A stretch of 64,000 nucleotides of DNA from Contendibacter sp031732755 (GCA_031732755.1 JAVMKI010000073.1:10348-74347), one strand, 5' to 3'; shown: positions 34,979 through 44,288, counted from the stretch's first letter. The notes: generated from the letters alone by a model not told the origin. Translations and numbers: made by a program.

Positions 34979-35749
34979 ATGACCGCGATTGTTGTTGCCC
35001 CTACCACCGTGAAGCCGCCCGTCGTGCCGCCGCCAGGGTCGGGCAAGGTTGCTATGCCGCCTGCCACGCCATCCCCCGAGATCGTTTACCCCGACAGCGA
35101 CGGACAGCCCATGGCCGACAACACCCGCCAATTCCGCTACATCGTCACGATTCAAGGCGGCTTGGCCGCGCTGTTCGCCGACCGGCCCGACGTGTTCGTG
35201 GCCGGCGATTTGCTCTGGTATCCGGTGGAAGGCAACAACCGGCTGCGGGCCGCGCCCGATGTCATGGTGGTGTTTGGCCGCCCGCCCGGCGACCGGGGTT
35301 CCTACCAGCAATGGCAGGAAAACGGCCAGGCGCCGCAGGTGGTGTTCGAAGTGCTATCGCCCGGCAACACCGTGGCCGAGATGACTCGCAAGTTCCGCTT
35401 TTACGAGCGCTACGGCGTGGAGGAGTATTACGTTTACGATCCAGATCGTGGCAGTCTCGATGGCTGGGTGCGGCGGGGCGAGTATCTGGAAGACGTGCCG
35501 GACATGGAAGGCTGGGTCAGTCCCCGCCTGCGCGTGCGCTTCAGCCTGGACGGTCACGATCTGGTGCTGTATCGGCCCGATGGTCGGCGATTCGAGACCT
35601 TTTTGGAACTGGAACAGCGGGCCGGGGCGGAACGGCAACGGGCTGAGGCGGAACGGCAACGGGCTGAGGCGGAACGGCAACGGGCCGAACGGTTGGCTGA
35701 GCGGTTGCGCGCGCTGGGCGTTGATCCTGACGCCTTGGACGCGGGCTGA
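34979..35749 (+). CDS. Uma2 family (DUF820) protein with a heptad-repeat tail
   Basis: A 256-residue Uma2-type protein. Its core includes 'APDVMVVFGRPPGDRGSYQQWQENG', 'PQVVFEVLSPGNT' and 'KFRFYERYGVEEYYVYDP', which supply the PD-(D/E)XK-like acidic residues. The C-terminus (about 205-245) carries repeated AEAERQR heptads predicted to form a coiled coil, common in this subfamily. The ATG at 34979 has GGGAGG 6 nt upstream. The frame extends to 34940. It belongs to the same family as the gene at 11072 but diverges strongly from it. No target is known. Confidence 0.8.
   Translation: MTAIVVAPTTVKPPVVPPPGSGKVAMPPATPSPEIVYPDSDGQPMADNTRQFRYIVTIQGGLAALFADRPDVFVAGDLLWYPVEGNNRLRAAPDVMVVFGRPPGDRGSYQQWQENGQAPQVVFEVLSPGNTVAEMTRKFRFYERYGVEEYYVYDPDRGSLDGWVRRGEYLEDVPDMEGWVSPRLRVRFSLDGHDLVLYRPDGRRFETFLELEQRAGAERQRAEAERQRAEAERQRAERLAERLRALGVDPDALDAG
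35627..35689 (+). repeat. Three 21-bp direct repeats in the Uma2 coiled-coil tail
   Basis: Two identical 21-bp units and a third nearly identical one (end changed to ggccgaa) encode the AERQRAE heptad. The in-frame 21-bp unit means slippage would lengthen or shorten the coiled coil by whole heptads. Confidence 0.85.
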
Positions 35750-35783
35750 TCAATCCGGGTAAGAACAACGGGAGGATAAGGGC

Positions 35784-36536
35784 ATGGCCATGATGCGGGT
35801 GGACGCCGGGCGCGGCTGGGGCTGGATCGTCGAGGGCTGGCAACTGTTTGCCCAGGCCCCTGGAATCTGGATCGTCATCCTGCTGATTTATCTGGGGATC
35901 AGCGTGGTGCTGTCGTTCATTCCCATTGTCGGCGGCCTGGCCTATGTGCTGTTGTCGCCGGTGCTGGCGGGCGGGATGCTGTACGGGGCGGCGGCCTTGG
36001 CGCGAGGTGAACCGCTGGAAATCGCGCATCTGTTCCGGGGTTTCCAGGATCAGGAGCGGATGGGGCCGCTGGTCCTGCTTGGTTTGATCAGTCTGGCCGG
36101 CTATGTGTTGATGGCGCTGGTGGCCGTGGTGTTTGTGGGGGGCGGCTTGATGATGAGCGCGGTCATGGACAGCGCGGGTGCGCATATGGCCCCCGAAGCC
36201 TTGGGTGGATTGTTCGCGGGCGCGGGTTTGATCGTCTTGCTGGTCGTGCTGACAATCGGATTTCTGATCACCATGGCGCTGTTCTACGGCATACCGCTAG
36301 TGATGCTGGGTGGGCAGAACGCATGGCCCGCCGCGCAGGACAGTATCGCCGCCTGTTGGGCGAATATGCTGCCGCTGCTGGTGTTCGGGTTGATCTATTT
36401 GGTGCTGGGGATGGTGGCGGTCATTCCGATCGGCCTCGGCATGCTGGTCTTGGGGCCGGTGACGGTCGGGGCGGTCTACGCCAGCTATCGGGACGTGTTT
36501 GGGGAAGCGCCGCCGCGCGTCAATCTGGCCAAATAA
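35784..36536 (+). CDS. BPSS1780-like polytopic membrane protein
   Basis: A 250-residue membrane protein with about six hydrophobic segments. It opens with RVDAGRGWGWIVEGWQLFAQAPGIWIVILLIYLGISVVLSFIP in the style of the BPSS1780 family. Typical repeats include 'LSPVLAGGMLYGAAALARGEPLEIAHLFRGF'. Function is unknown. Members are often near metabolic or stress genes. The ATG at 35784 is preceded by GGGAGG. It is 34 bp downstream of the Uma2 gene in the same direction and may be co-transcribed. Confidence 0.75.
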   Translation: MAMMRVDAGRGWGWIVEGWQLFAQAPGIWIVILLIYLGISVVLSFIPIVGGLAYVLLSPVLAGGMLYGAAALARGEPLEIAHLFRGFQDQERMGPLVLLGLISLAGYVLMALVAVVFVGGGLMMSAVMDSAGAHMAPEALGGLFAGAGLIVLLVVLTIGFLITMALFYGIPLVMLGGQNAWPAAQDSIAACWANMLPLLVFGLIYLVLGMVAVIPIGLGMLVLGPVTVGAVYASYRDVFGEAPPRVNLAK

Positions 36537-36679
36537 GGCGGCTCGGTTTGGAGCGAGCGGAGAAGCGGTGACGCAACCGGAATGCTTCAGATTGCGTCGG
36601 TTGGAGTGGTGGACGTGAAGATTGTGGCGGGGAACGAACGGAGCGGAAGACGATTGGCCATGTCGCGTCCTCGCCACCG

Positions 36680-36898
36680 TCAACTCGTCCCGGACAACAG
36701 CGACCTGATCAACCGCGCTCGCAACAACTGCACCGCTTCGAACACCTCCTGCGCGGTTTCCACGTACAGCGGCCCGGCTTCGCGGTACACGCCGCCGCGA
36801 TTGCCCACCAGGCTCACGGCCACGCGGATCTTTTGCACCATTTTGGTCTGCTGGTTATCCCACACCAACGCACGATCGGCAGCGATGGCGAATGACAT
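36680..36898 (-). CDS. Small hypothetical protein (72 aa)
   Basis: The protein begins MSFAIAADRALVWDNQQTKMVQKIRVAV and ends in a helical LYVETAQEVFEAVQLLRARL segment. No family recognised. GGAGAG lies 9 nt before the ATG at 36898. Composition is protein-like and no competing gene occupies the plus strand. It is followed upstream by the PilZ gene on the same strand, 118 bp away. Confidence 0.45.
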   Translation of the reverse strand: MSFAIAADRALVWDNQQTKMVQKIRVAVSLVGNRGGVYREAGPLYVETAQEVFEAVQLLRARLIRSLLSGTS

Positions 36899-37016
36899 GA
36901 CGGCATCTCTCCAACTTGAGTTCCTGATTCCAGCTCAAACTTCGGGGTTTGAACCAACGGACGCCACGGCGTCTAGCAGGATCAATGCATGTCGGATGCC
37001 AAGTCATTCGGCACGG

Positions 37017-37376
37017 CTAGAATTTGAATTCTTCGATGAGCAGTTGTAGCTGCAACAGCTCTTGAGTGCCGATGTTGTGGATGCGAAAGCCGGTCGCGTA
37101 AAAGTCTGGATTGACATCCAGGGTGCTCCACAAACTTTCCACCTCCAGAGAAATGCGCTGGCGTGGAGCGTTTTCCTTGGGCACATCCACCCACAAGCGA
37201 AAGATTTGACCGGTTGGAATGGGTTTGTCACTGACCAAGCGAATGCCTTCCTTGTTGATATCTACGACGTGGCCCAGCAATGCGCCAGTATCCTCGTCAA
37301 AGACGCGCAGATACATGACCAGATACCAGCGTTTGAGGCGGCGTTTGTTGCCGCCGAATGGATCAGCGGTACTCAT
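37017..37376 (-). CDS. PilZ domain protein
   Basis: A 119-residue PilZ-type domain, a c-di-GMP receptor fold. It has a basic start (KRRLKRWYLVMYLRVFD), then 'GHVVDINKEGIRLVSDKPIPTGQIFRLWVDV', where D-I-N-K-E-G replaces the usual D/NxSxxG. The body ends with strands 'EVESLWSTLDVNPDFYATGFRIHNI'. The c-di-GMP consensus RxxxR is approximate here (R-R-L-K-R), so binding is likely but unproven. The ATG at 37376 has AGGAG 6 nt upstream. The track-length frame to 37430 lacks this. Confidence 0.75.
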   Translation of the reverse strand: MSTADPFGGNKRRLKRWYLVMYLRVFDEDTGALLGHVVDINKEGIRLVSDKPIPTGQIFRLWVDVPKENAPRQRISLEVESLWSTLDVNPDFYATGFRIHNIGTQELLQLQLLIEEFKF

Positions 37377-37478
37377 GGCGAACTCCTGACGAAAGGGGAA
37401 AACCGACGCACGACCGGATGAGCCGTCCAACGACGGCCGTTACCGGTCCGCAAGGGAGTGACGGTTGTAGCCGGAGGT

Positions 37479-38108
37479 TCAGGCTGGCACGGTCGGGTTC
37501 AGACTATAGGTACAGGTAATGCTGGCTTGGTCGAGAACGTGGCCGACAATCGCAGCTAATACCTCCGGTCCGGTGAACGGGCCCTCCACGGGGCAGCGCG
37601 CTATGTCGAGCGCGTAAAGAGTGAAAACGTAGTGGTGGACGATACTGTCGTTCCAGGGTGGGCAAGGACCATCGTAACCAAAATAGTCGCCCGCCATGGC
37701 GGGATCGCCGGCGAACCATTCCCGATAGTTGTTGATGCCCTGGCGAACACCGCGCGGACCATCCGGCCCTGGTTTGCCACCAGGCGTTACGCCATCGGAA
37801 AATTCGCCGGCCAGAATACACGCCGGCTCTGGCGGTAAGTCCACCAGAATCCAGTGATGGAAATCGGCGCGGGGCAAGTCAGCGGGAACTTGCCGCCCTT
37901 CCTGGTTGACATCGTCCGCGCGGGTCGGTACGTCCCGGTCGTGGCAAAGCAGGACCAGCGATTGCGTGCCCGCTGGCAGGTCACCCCATTCCAGGGGAGG
38001 ATTGCGGTTGGCGCCGAGCGCGACATGCTGGGCGGGGTCGGGGATGCCAAAAGCGTATTCGGCGGGAATCGGTTGCTGAGCGCGCAAGACGGAACTGGTG
38101 AACCGCAT
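37479..38108 (-). CDS. YbhB/YbcL-type phosphatidylethanolamine-binding (Raf kinase inhibitor-like) protein
   Basis: A 209-residue PEBP-fold protein. It has N-terminal 'RNPPLEWGDLPAGTQSLVLLCHDRDVP', then 'DFHHWILVDLPPE' and 'NNYREWFAGDPAMAGDYFGYDGPCPPWNDSIVHHYVFTLYALD', which make up the anion-binding pocket. Bacterial members are small cytosolic or periplasmic proteins of unknown substrate. No signal peptide is visible. The ATG at 38108 has CAGGAG 8 nt upstream. Confidence 0.85.
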   Translation of the reverse strand: MRFTSSVLRAQQPIPAEYAFGIPDPAQHVALGANRNPPLEWGDLPAGTQSLVLLCHDRDVPTRADDVNQEGRQVPADLPRADFHHWILVDLPPEPACILAGEFSDGVTPGGKPGPDGPRGVRQGINNYREWFAGDPAMAGDYFGYDGPCPPWNDSIVHHYVFTLYALDIARCPVEGPFTGPEVLAAIVGHVLDQASITCTYSLNPTVPA

Positions 38109-38485
38109 GGTGTTTCTCCTGGATCGAAAGCGGAACAGGCAGGTATCGGAACAGGGGTCAAGGGTTGCGTCCGTCCGGTGCTCCCGGCACGGTAAACCGA
38201 CGGGCGGCCAACGAAAGGGGTCGTTCGGCCAACCATTACCGTTTCTCAAAAAATCGCTGTCGCCTGTACAATGCCGGACGGCCGAATACGACCTTCAATA
38301 TGCTCCATGATAAACCAATAGACCATGACAAGTCGCGCCGCCAGTCCGTTGCTTGCCTCCGATGCCGTCGCGTGGCGTGGAAGCAGCGATCCATTCGGCG
38401 CGGCGCTTGGCGCGTGGATGGCCCCAACCGCTTCGAAGCCAGTGATTGGCTGTCGATCCCCAGGTAGGGAAGGGAGAGCCTGTAC
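38109..38485. other. Intergenic stretch (377 bp) without a supported gene
   Basis: It separates the divergent YbhB-like and trkH genes, so it should carry both promoters. Short minus-strand open frames here (for example 38246-38512) have no motif or ribosome binding site and overlap trkH. I see no repeat or RNA element. Confidence 0.4.
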
Positions 38486-40129
38486 GTGATGAGCGATCAA
38501 CACCCGCGCCATGGCGCGGCAAGCGCCCTCTCGGATCGAGGGACCGAGATAGAGGGCGAATGGCCCGACGCCACGTCGGGGATGCCGCGCCCGCCAGGCG
38601 CCAAGGAAGCGGTACCCACCCCTCCGTCCATCAGTCGGACCACGGTCGGCAAGCCAGGTTCACGGCGCGTCAAGCGGTCGCCACTCAAGACGGCGCTGTT
38701 CATGATCGGGATGCTGATGATCCTGTTCAGCACCACCATGTTGCCGCCGATGGGCGTGGCTTGGTGGTACGACGGTTACAGTGTGGTTTTGCCGTTCGCC
38801 GAAGCGATGGGTGCCATGCTGGGATTGGGGCTGCTGTGCTGGTTGCCGGTGTGCCGGTTCAAGGTGGATCTCCGCAATCGGGATGGCTTTGTGGTGGTGG
38901 TGGCGTTCTGGTTTCTGCTGTCGTTGATTGGCGCGCTACCCTTCATGCTGTCCGACCACCCGCACATGCCGTTGGTGGATGCCGTGTTCGAGACCGTTTC
39001 GGGCCTGACCACCACGGGAGCCACCGTTCTGTCCGGTCTCGACGCCATGCCCAAGGCCATCGTCTATTACCGGGCGCAACTGAATTTTCTAGGCGGCATG
39101 GGCATCATCGTGCTGGCGGTGGCGTTGCTGCCGATGCTGGGCGTCGGTGGCATGCAGCTCTACAAGGCGGAAACGCCGGGACCGATGAAGGACGAAAAGC
39201 TCACGCCCCGTATCACCGAGACCGCCAAGAACCTTTGGTTTATCTACGTGGGTCTGAACGTGGCTTGCACCCTGTCGTTCTGGGCGGCGGGGATGAACTT
39301 CTTCGACGCGCTTTGCCACAGTTTCGCCACTCTGGCGTTGGGCGGTTTTTCCACCCACGATGCCAGTATCGGCTATTTTCAAAGTCCAGCCATCGAATTG
39401 GTCGCCGGCTTTTTCTCCCTGGCGGCGGCGGTCAATTTCGCCCTGTTTTTCCTGGCCTGGCGCGCGCGCAGTCTTAAGGCGATCTTTGGCGACGCGGAGT
39501 TCCAATTCTGCATGATGGTATTCGGGGGGATTATCGTTGCGGCTTGCGCCTATCTTTATTGGAGCGGCAAGTTCACCTCGTGGGAGTCAATTCATCGCGG
39601 TTTTTTCCAGGCCGCCTCGGTGATCACTGACAACGGTCTGGTGACGGTCGGCTACCCGGCGGACTGGCCGATCTTCGTGCCGCTGCTGCTTTTGCTAGGC
39701 AGTTTTTTCGGCGGCTGCGTCGGTTCCACCTGTGGCGGTATCAAGGCCATCCGTTTCCTGCTGCTCTACAAGCAAAGCGTGCGCGAGGCGCGGTTGCTGA
39801 TCCGTCCGTCCGCGCAGATCGCGGTCAAGCTGGGCAATCACCCGATCCCCGATCGGGTGATGCAGGCGGTTTGGGGATTCTATTACCTCTATATTTTCAG
39901 CTACTGCTTTTTCTCGCTGGCGCTGGCGGCGACTGGAGTGGACCTGGTGACCGCGTTTGGGTCGGTAGCGGGTTGCCTGAACAACATGGGCGTCGGTCTG
40001 GGCGAAACCGCATCCAACTTTGCGCCACTGAACGATGTCGCCACCTGGTTGCTGTCGCTCTCCATGCTGGTCGGGCGCTTTGAGGTGTTCCCCCTGCTGC
40101 TGCTGTTCCTGCCAGATTTTTGGAAGTAG
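38486..40129 (+). CDS. trkH: Trk-type potassium uptake membrane subunit TrkH
   Basis: TrkH is the ion-conducting subunit of the Trk K+ system, working with cytosolic TrkA (not in the window). The 547-residue protein has the repeated M1-P-M2 layout. P-loop selectivity segments are visible as 'VSGLTTTGATVLSGLD', 'ATLALGGFSTHDAS', 'ITDNGLVTVGYP' and 'SVAGCLNNMGVGLG'. It begins with about 65 polar, unstructured residues, longer than usual (E. coli 483 aa). The GTG at 38486 has GGGAG 9 nt upstream; an ATG at 38489 is adjacent. An acyl-CoA ligase gene starts 21 bp after the stop. Confidence 0.92.
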   Translation: MMSDQHPRHGAASALSDRGTEIEGEWPDATSGMPRPPGAKEAVPTPPSISRTTVGKPGSRRVKRSPLKTALFMIGMLMILFSTTMLPPMGVAWWYDGYSVVLPFAEAMGAMLGLGLLCWLPVCRFKVDLRNRDGFVVVVAFWFLLSLIGALPFMLSDHPHMPLVDAVFETVSGLTTTGATVLSGLDAMPKAIVYYRAQLNFLGGMGIIVLAVALLPMLGVGGMQLYKAETPGPMKDEKLTPRITETAKNLWFIYVGLNVACTLSFWAAGMNFFDALCHSFATLALGGFSTHDASIGYFQSPAIELVAGFFSLAAAVNFALFFLAWRARSLKAIFGDAEFQFCMMVFGGIIVAACAYLYWSGKFTSWESIHRGFFQAASVITDNGLVTVGYPADWPIFVPLLLLLGSFFGGCVGSTCGGIKAIRFLLLYKQSVREARLLIRPSAQIAVKLGNHPIPDRVMQAVWGFYYLYIFSYCFFSLALAATGVDLVTAFGSVAGCLNNMGVGLGETASNFAPLNDVATWLLSLSMLVGRFEVFPLLLLFLPDFWK

Positions 40130-40150
40130 GCGAACGGTGAAAGGTGAACG

Positions 40151-41701
40151 GTGAACGATAGGCGAAGCTATACGGGCGAGCAGCCACCGGCGCGATTCAA
40201 TATGGCGCGGTACTGCCTGAGGGCGGTGGCGCGGGCCATGCCGGACAAGGTAGCGTTGATCGTGGTGTCCGATGCCCATGCGCCAGCCGAAGCGGTCGAA
40301 TGCTGGACCTACGCGCAACTGGACAATGCGGTGCGGCGGGTCGCGGCGGGGCTGCGCGGTTTGGGTTTGGAGCCAGGCGCGCGGTTGATGATCCGCATGG
40401 GTAACACCAGCGACTATGCGCTGTTGTTTTTCGGTGCCATCGCCGCTGGCTGCGTGCCGTTGCCCTCCTCGGCGCAACTGACCGGAGAAGAAGCCGATTT
40501 TCTGCTGGCCGATTCTGGCGCCCGGATGATCGCCATGTCCGACGAACTGGCGATTACCCCGCCGCCGGGCGTGCGCGTGCTCGGTCCCACCGAGATCGCG
40601 CTGTGGTGGACCCAATCCGCGCCGCTGGATTACGCCGATACCGCCGCCGACGATCCAGCTTTTCTCATCTATACGTCTGGCACCACTGGCCAACCCAAGG
40701 GGGTGTTGCACGCCCAGCGGTCAGCCTGGGGACGACGGCCGATGTACCAGGGCTGGTATGGCATCCACCCGGACGATGTGATCCTGCACGCCGGGGCGTT
40801 CAATTGGACCTATACCTTGGGCGTGGGGCTGACTGATCCTTGGGCCAACGGCGCGACGACGGTCCTCTATAACGGTCCCCGCGATGTCGCGGTCTGGCCG
40901 CTGTTGATGGAGAAGTTCCAGGCGACGCTGTTCGCGGCGGTGCCGGGTCTCTACCGGCAGATTCTGAAATACAACGACCTCCGCGCTTTCGATCTGTCCA
41001 GCCTGCGCCATGGTCTGACCGCCGGCGAAGCGCTGAGCGCCGCGTTGCTGGAACAGTGGCGAACGACGACCGGTAAGGAGTTGTACGAGGCCCTGGGGAT
41101 GAGCGAATGTTCCACCTACGTGTCTTCGTCGCCCAGCGTGCCGGTGCGGCCGGGCAGTCCCGGCAAACCGCAGCGGGGCCGCTGCGTGGTGGCGTTGCCG
41201 ATTGAAGGCGGGGAGGAGCCGCTGCCGCCGGGCGAGACCGGGCTGCTGGCGGTGCATCGCAGCGATCCGGGTCTGATGCTGGGCTACTGGAACCGACCGG
41301 ACGAGGAGGAACTGGTCTACCGGGGCGAGTGGTTCATCGGCGGCGATCTGGTGCATTTCGACGCCGACGGCTATATGACCTACCACGGCCGCAACGACGA
41401 CGTGATGAACGCCATGGGCTACCGGGTCTCGCCGCTAGAAGTGGAGCACTGTCTGAGCCGACATCCGGCGGTGGCGGAAGTGGCGGTGACCGAACTGACG
41501 GTGCGCGAGGGCGTGACGGTCATCGCCGCCTTCGTGGTGCCGCGCGATCCCGACGAGCCCGGCGGGATGGACGCCGCGCCGCTGCTGGCGTTCGCTCACG
41601 AGCATCTGGCCGCCTACAAATGTCCCCGCGAGATCATTTTCACCGATAGCCTGCCCCGCACCGTCAACGGCAAGGTCCGACGCCGCGACCTGGCCCGGTG
41701 A
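40151..41701 (+). CDS. AMP-dependent acyl-CoA synthetase/ligase
   Basis: A 516-residue ANL enzyme that adenylates a carboxylate and transfers it to CoA. Motifs are YTSGTTGQPKGVLHAQ (P-loop), 'YEALGMSECSTYVSSSP', 'GGDLVHFDADGYMTYHGRNDDVMNAMGYRVSP' and the lysine strand RTVNGKVRRRDLAR. The substrate is unclear. 'HAGAFNWTYTLGVGLTDPWANGATTVLY' resembles the benzoate-CoA or medium-chain ligase subgroup. The GTG at 40151 has AAAGG 6 nt upstream. It is close enough to trkH to share its transcript. Confidence 0.85.
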   Translation: MNDRRSYTGEQPPARFNMARYCLRAVARAMPDKVALIVVSDAHAPAEAVECWTYAQLDNAVRRVAAGLRGLGLEPGARLMIRMGNTSDYALLFFGAIAAGCVPLPSSAQLTGEEADFLLADSGARMIAMSDELAITPPPGVRVLGPTEIALWWTQSAPLDYADTAADDPAFLIYTSGTTGQPKGVLHAQRSAWGRRPMYQGWYGIHPDDVILHAGAFNWTYTLGVGLTDPWANGATTVLYNGPRDVAVWPLLMEKFQATLFAAVPGLYRQILKYNDLRAFDLSSLRHGLTAGEALSAALLEQWRTTTGKELYEALGMSECSTYVSSSPSVPVRPGSPGKPQRGRCVVALPIEGGEEPLPPGETGLLAVHRSDPGLMLGYWNRPDEEELVYRGEWFIGGDLVHFDADGYMTYHGRNDDVMNAMGYRVSPLEVEHCLSRHPAVAEVAVTELTVREGVTVIAAFVVPRDPDEPGGMDAAPLLAFAHEHLAAYKCPREIIFTDSLPRTVNGKVRRRDLAR

Positions 41702-41881
41702 CGGCGGTGAAACAGGCGTCGATGCCGACCATCTGAACCTGTCCATTCTCCACCCCAGGTTTGTCTCCGTATCCGCTCGATCCGTGGGTGTGCATCGGAG
41801 CGTGCTCGCGGTTGCTCCTCTATGGCGCGTGGCGATTTAACACGGTGCCGATGGCTACCGGCCCAGTGCGACTTTACGGTG

Positions 41882-41960
41882 ATTCTTAATCGAAGAATGA
41901 TGTGTAAAACATCTATTTTTAAAATAAAATATTGCGTTTTTAAACTTTAATGCCGATAAT
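41882..41960 (+). promoter_or_regulatory. Promoter region of the small XRE regulator gene
   Basis: An AT-rich stretch. ATTCTT AATCG AAGAAT (41882-41898) is a perfect 6-5-6 inverted repeat that could be an autoregulatory operator. TTGCGT at 41932-41937 and GATAAT at 41955-41960 are 17 nt apart, a good sigma70-type pair. With that start point the transcript would begin only a few bases before the ATG at 41972. Confidence 0.5.
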
Positions 41961-41971
41961 TAAGGTTAAAC

Positions 41972-42217
41972 ATGATCACAGCGGCCCAGTTGAAAGCGGC
42001 AAGAGCGTTGTTGGGCATGGACCAGCGAATGCTCGCGGAAGCCGCCGATTTATCCCCGCCGACCATCCAGCGGATGGAGGCCAGTGACGGCAACATCCGG
42101 GGCAACGTCGATTCCCTGGTCAAGTTGATCGCCGCGCTCGACGCCGCCGGGGTGGAGTTGATTGGCGAGGGCGCCGTCAGCGAAGGCGGTGGGCGTGGAG
42201 TCCGGTTGAAACGCTAA
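41972..42217 (+). CDS. Small XRE-type helix-turn-helix regulator
   Basis: An 81-residue Cro/C1-type HTH protein: 'ITAAQLKAARALLGMDQRMLAEAADLSPPTIQRMEASDG' is the DNA-binding fold, with TIQRMEA the recognition helix. The remaining 40 residues may help dimerise. It is similar to antitoxin-type or phage-type regulators, but no toxin gene is adjacent. SD AAGG lies 6 nt before the ATG. It precedes the Ehr/hyf-like operon by 40 bp and may regulate it or be co-transcribed with it. Confidence 0.85.
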   Translation: MITAAQLKAARALLGMDQRMLAEAADLSPPTIQRMEASDGNIRGNVDSLVKLIAALDAAGVELIGEGAVSEGGGRGVRLKR

Positions 42218-42257
42218 ACCACTTAATTACCCCACGAATCGTCCCAAGTCAGAGGAA

Positions 42258-44288
42258 GTGAGTTTCGCCATCATGTCGCTGCCACTGCTATTAGGTTTAC
42301 CGATGGCGCTGCTTGCTGTCGGCGTTTACGCGGTCACGGCGTCGCGTCGGCCGGGTGGCAGCCGTCAGGTTTACAGCATCACGTTGGCCCTTTGCGTCAT
42401 CCCGCTGGTGCTGGCGTTCGTGTATCTGCTGGCTGCTTCCACCCCGATAACGCTCGCGCTGCCGCTGGGTCTGCCCTGGCTGGGCGCGCATTTCCGCCTG
42501 GACGCGCTGGCGGCGTTTTTCCTGATCGTGGTCAATCTGGGGGGCGCCGTCGCCAGCCTATTTGCCTTGGGCTACGGCCAGCACGAACGGGCGCCCGGGC
42601 GGGTGCTGCCGTTCTTTCCGGCGTTTCTGGCCGGCATGAATCTGGTCTTGCTGGCTGATGATGCTTTCTCTTTTTTATTCGCCTGGGAATTCATGTCGCT
42701 GAGTTCATGGGCGCTGGTTATGGCGCATCACCAGGACCCGGCCAACGCCCGCGCCGGCTACCTGTACCTGGTCATGGCCTGTTTCGGCACGCTGGCGTTG
42801 CTGCTGGCGTTCGGCCTGCTGGCTGGCCCCGATGGCGGTTACGACTTCGCCACGATCCGCGCCGGCACGGTGAGCCCCGGATTCGCGGCGCTGGTGCTGG
42901 CGCTGGCGTTGTTGGGCGCCGGCTCCAAGGCCGGATTGGTGCCATTGCACGTTTGGTTGCCGCTAGCCCATCCCGCCGCGCCCAGCCACGTTTCGGCGCT
43001 GATGAGTGGGGTGATGACCAAGGTGGCGATATACGGTTTCATCCGTATCGTGTTCGATCTGCTGGGCGAACCGGTTCAGTGGTGGTGGGGTGGGGTGGTG
43101 CTGGCCTTGGGTGGCGTCACCGCCGTGCTGGGCGTGCTGTACGCGCTGATGCAACACGATTTGAAACGGCTGCTTGCTTATCACACGGTGGAGAACATCG
43201 GCATCATCTTCATCGGCCTGGGGTTGGCGCTGGCGTTTCAGGCGAATCAAATGTACACCAGCGCCGCGCTGGCGTTGACCGCCGCGCTGTTTCACGTCCT
43301 CAATCACTCGCTGTTCAAAAGCCTGCTGTTCCTCGGTACCGGCGCGGTGTTGACCGCCACCGGCGAGCGCGACATGGAGCGGTTGGGCGGCTTGATTCAT
43401 CCGATGCCGTGGACCGCGCTGGCATTCCTGATCGGCGCGGCGGCGATTTCGGCGTTGCCGCCATTGAACGGCTTCGTCTCCGAGTGGCTGACCTTCCAGG
43501 CCATCCTGATCAGCCCGGAACTGCCGCAATGGCTGCTCAAATTCCTGGTGCCGGCGGTCGGCGCGTTGCTGGCCTTGTCCGCCGCGCTGGCCGCCACCTG
43601 CTTCGTCAAGGCGTTCGGCATCACGTTCCTGGGCCGGCCGCGTTCGCCCGCCGCCGCCCAGGCGAAGGAAACCGACCGCTACTCGCTGACAGCGATGTTC
43701 GTTTTGGCTGGATTGTGTCTGCTGGCCGGGATTCTACCCGGGTTGGTGGTGGACGGACTGGCCCCGGTGGTGGGGCTGCTCAACGGCAGCGCCCAACTGG
43801 TTCCCCAGCATCATCAGCCTTGGCTGACGCTGGTGCCGGTAGTGGATGTGAAGAGCACCTACAACGGCCTGCTGGTGCTATTGTTCATGGCGTTGTCGGG
43901 ATTTGGCGTCGCTTTGCTGATCCACCGGCTGGCCTCCGGCGCGGCGCGGCGCGGTCCCGCCTGGGATTGCGGCTTTCCCGAAGCCAACCCCGCCTTCCAA
44001 TACACGGCGGGCAGCTTTGCCCAGCCGATCCGCCGGGTGTTCGGCAGCATCGTGTTTCAGGCTCGCGAGCGGGTGACGATGCCGCCACCCGGCGACTTGC
44101 GGCCGGCGCGGCTCAAGGTCGAATTGCACGATCCGGTCTGGGAGCGTGGCTACGCTCCAATTGCCGCCGCCGTGGTGGCGATTTCGACCCGCTTCAATTA
44201 CTTGCAGTACCTCACCATCCGTCGCTACCTGAGCCTGGTGTTCGGCGCGCTGGTGCTGCTATTGCTGGGGATGGTCCTATGGCGCTGA
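42258..44288 (+). CDS. hyfB: Hydrogenase-4-like membrane subunit HyfB (Ehr complex)
   Basis: A 676-residue antiporter-type (NuoL/HyfB) membrane protein with about 16 helices. It contains the proton-channel signatures 'LFAWEFMSLSSWALVMAH', 'SKAGLVPLHVWLPLAHPAAPSHVSALMSGVMTKVAIYGFIRI' and 'LLAYHTVENIGIIFIGLGLALAF', with conserved lysine and glutamate channel residues. It likely pumps ions in an energy-converting complex. The GTG at 42258 is poorly spaced from AGAGGAA. ATG at 42273 (MSLPLLL) is an alternative. Its stop overlaps hyfC by 10 nt. First gene of the six-gene operon. Confidence 0.9.
   Translation: MSFAIMSLPLLLGLPMALLAVGVYAVTASRRPGGSRQVYSITLALCVIPLVLAFVYLLAASTPITLALPLGLPWLGAHFRLDALAAFFLIVVNLGGAVASLFALGYGQHERAPGRVLPFFPAFLAGMNLVLLADDAFSFLFAWEFMSLSSWALVMAHHQDPANARAGYLYLVMACFGTLALLLAFGLLAGPDGGYDFATIRAGTVSPGFAALVLALALLGAGSKAGLVPLHVWLPLAHPAAPSHVSALMSGVMTKVAIYGFIRIVFDLLGEPVQWWWGGVVLALGGVTAVLGVLYALMQHDLKRLLAYHTVENIGIIFIGLGLALAFQANQMYTSAALALTAALFHVLNHSLFKSLLFLGTGAVLTATGERDMERLGGLIHPMPWTALAFLIGAAAISALPPLNGFVSEWLTFQAILISPELPQWLLKFLVPAVGALLALSAALAATCFVKAFGITFLGRPRSPAAAQAKETDRYSLTAMFVLAGLCLLAGILPGLVVDGLAPVVGLLNGSAQLVPQHHQPWLTLVPVVDVKSTYNGLLVLLFMALSGFGVALLIHRLASGAARRGPAWDCGFPEANPAFQYTAGSFAQPIRRVFGSIVFQARERVTMPPPGDLRPARLKVELHDPVWERGYAPIAAAVVAISTRFNYLQYLTIRRYLSLVFGALVLLLLGMVLWR

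Noticed and set aside
42707..44278. Upstream part of an 842-codon frame ending at 45235
   Set aside because: Only the part from 44279 (HyfC) is real. The earlier part is an out-of-frame reading of hyfB with no membrane-protein character.
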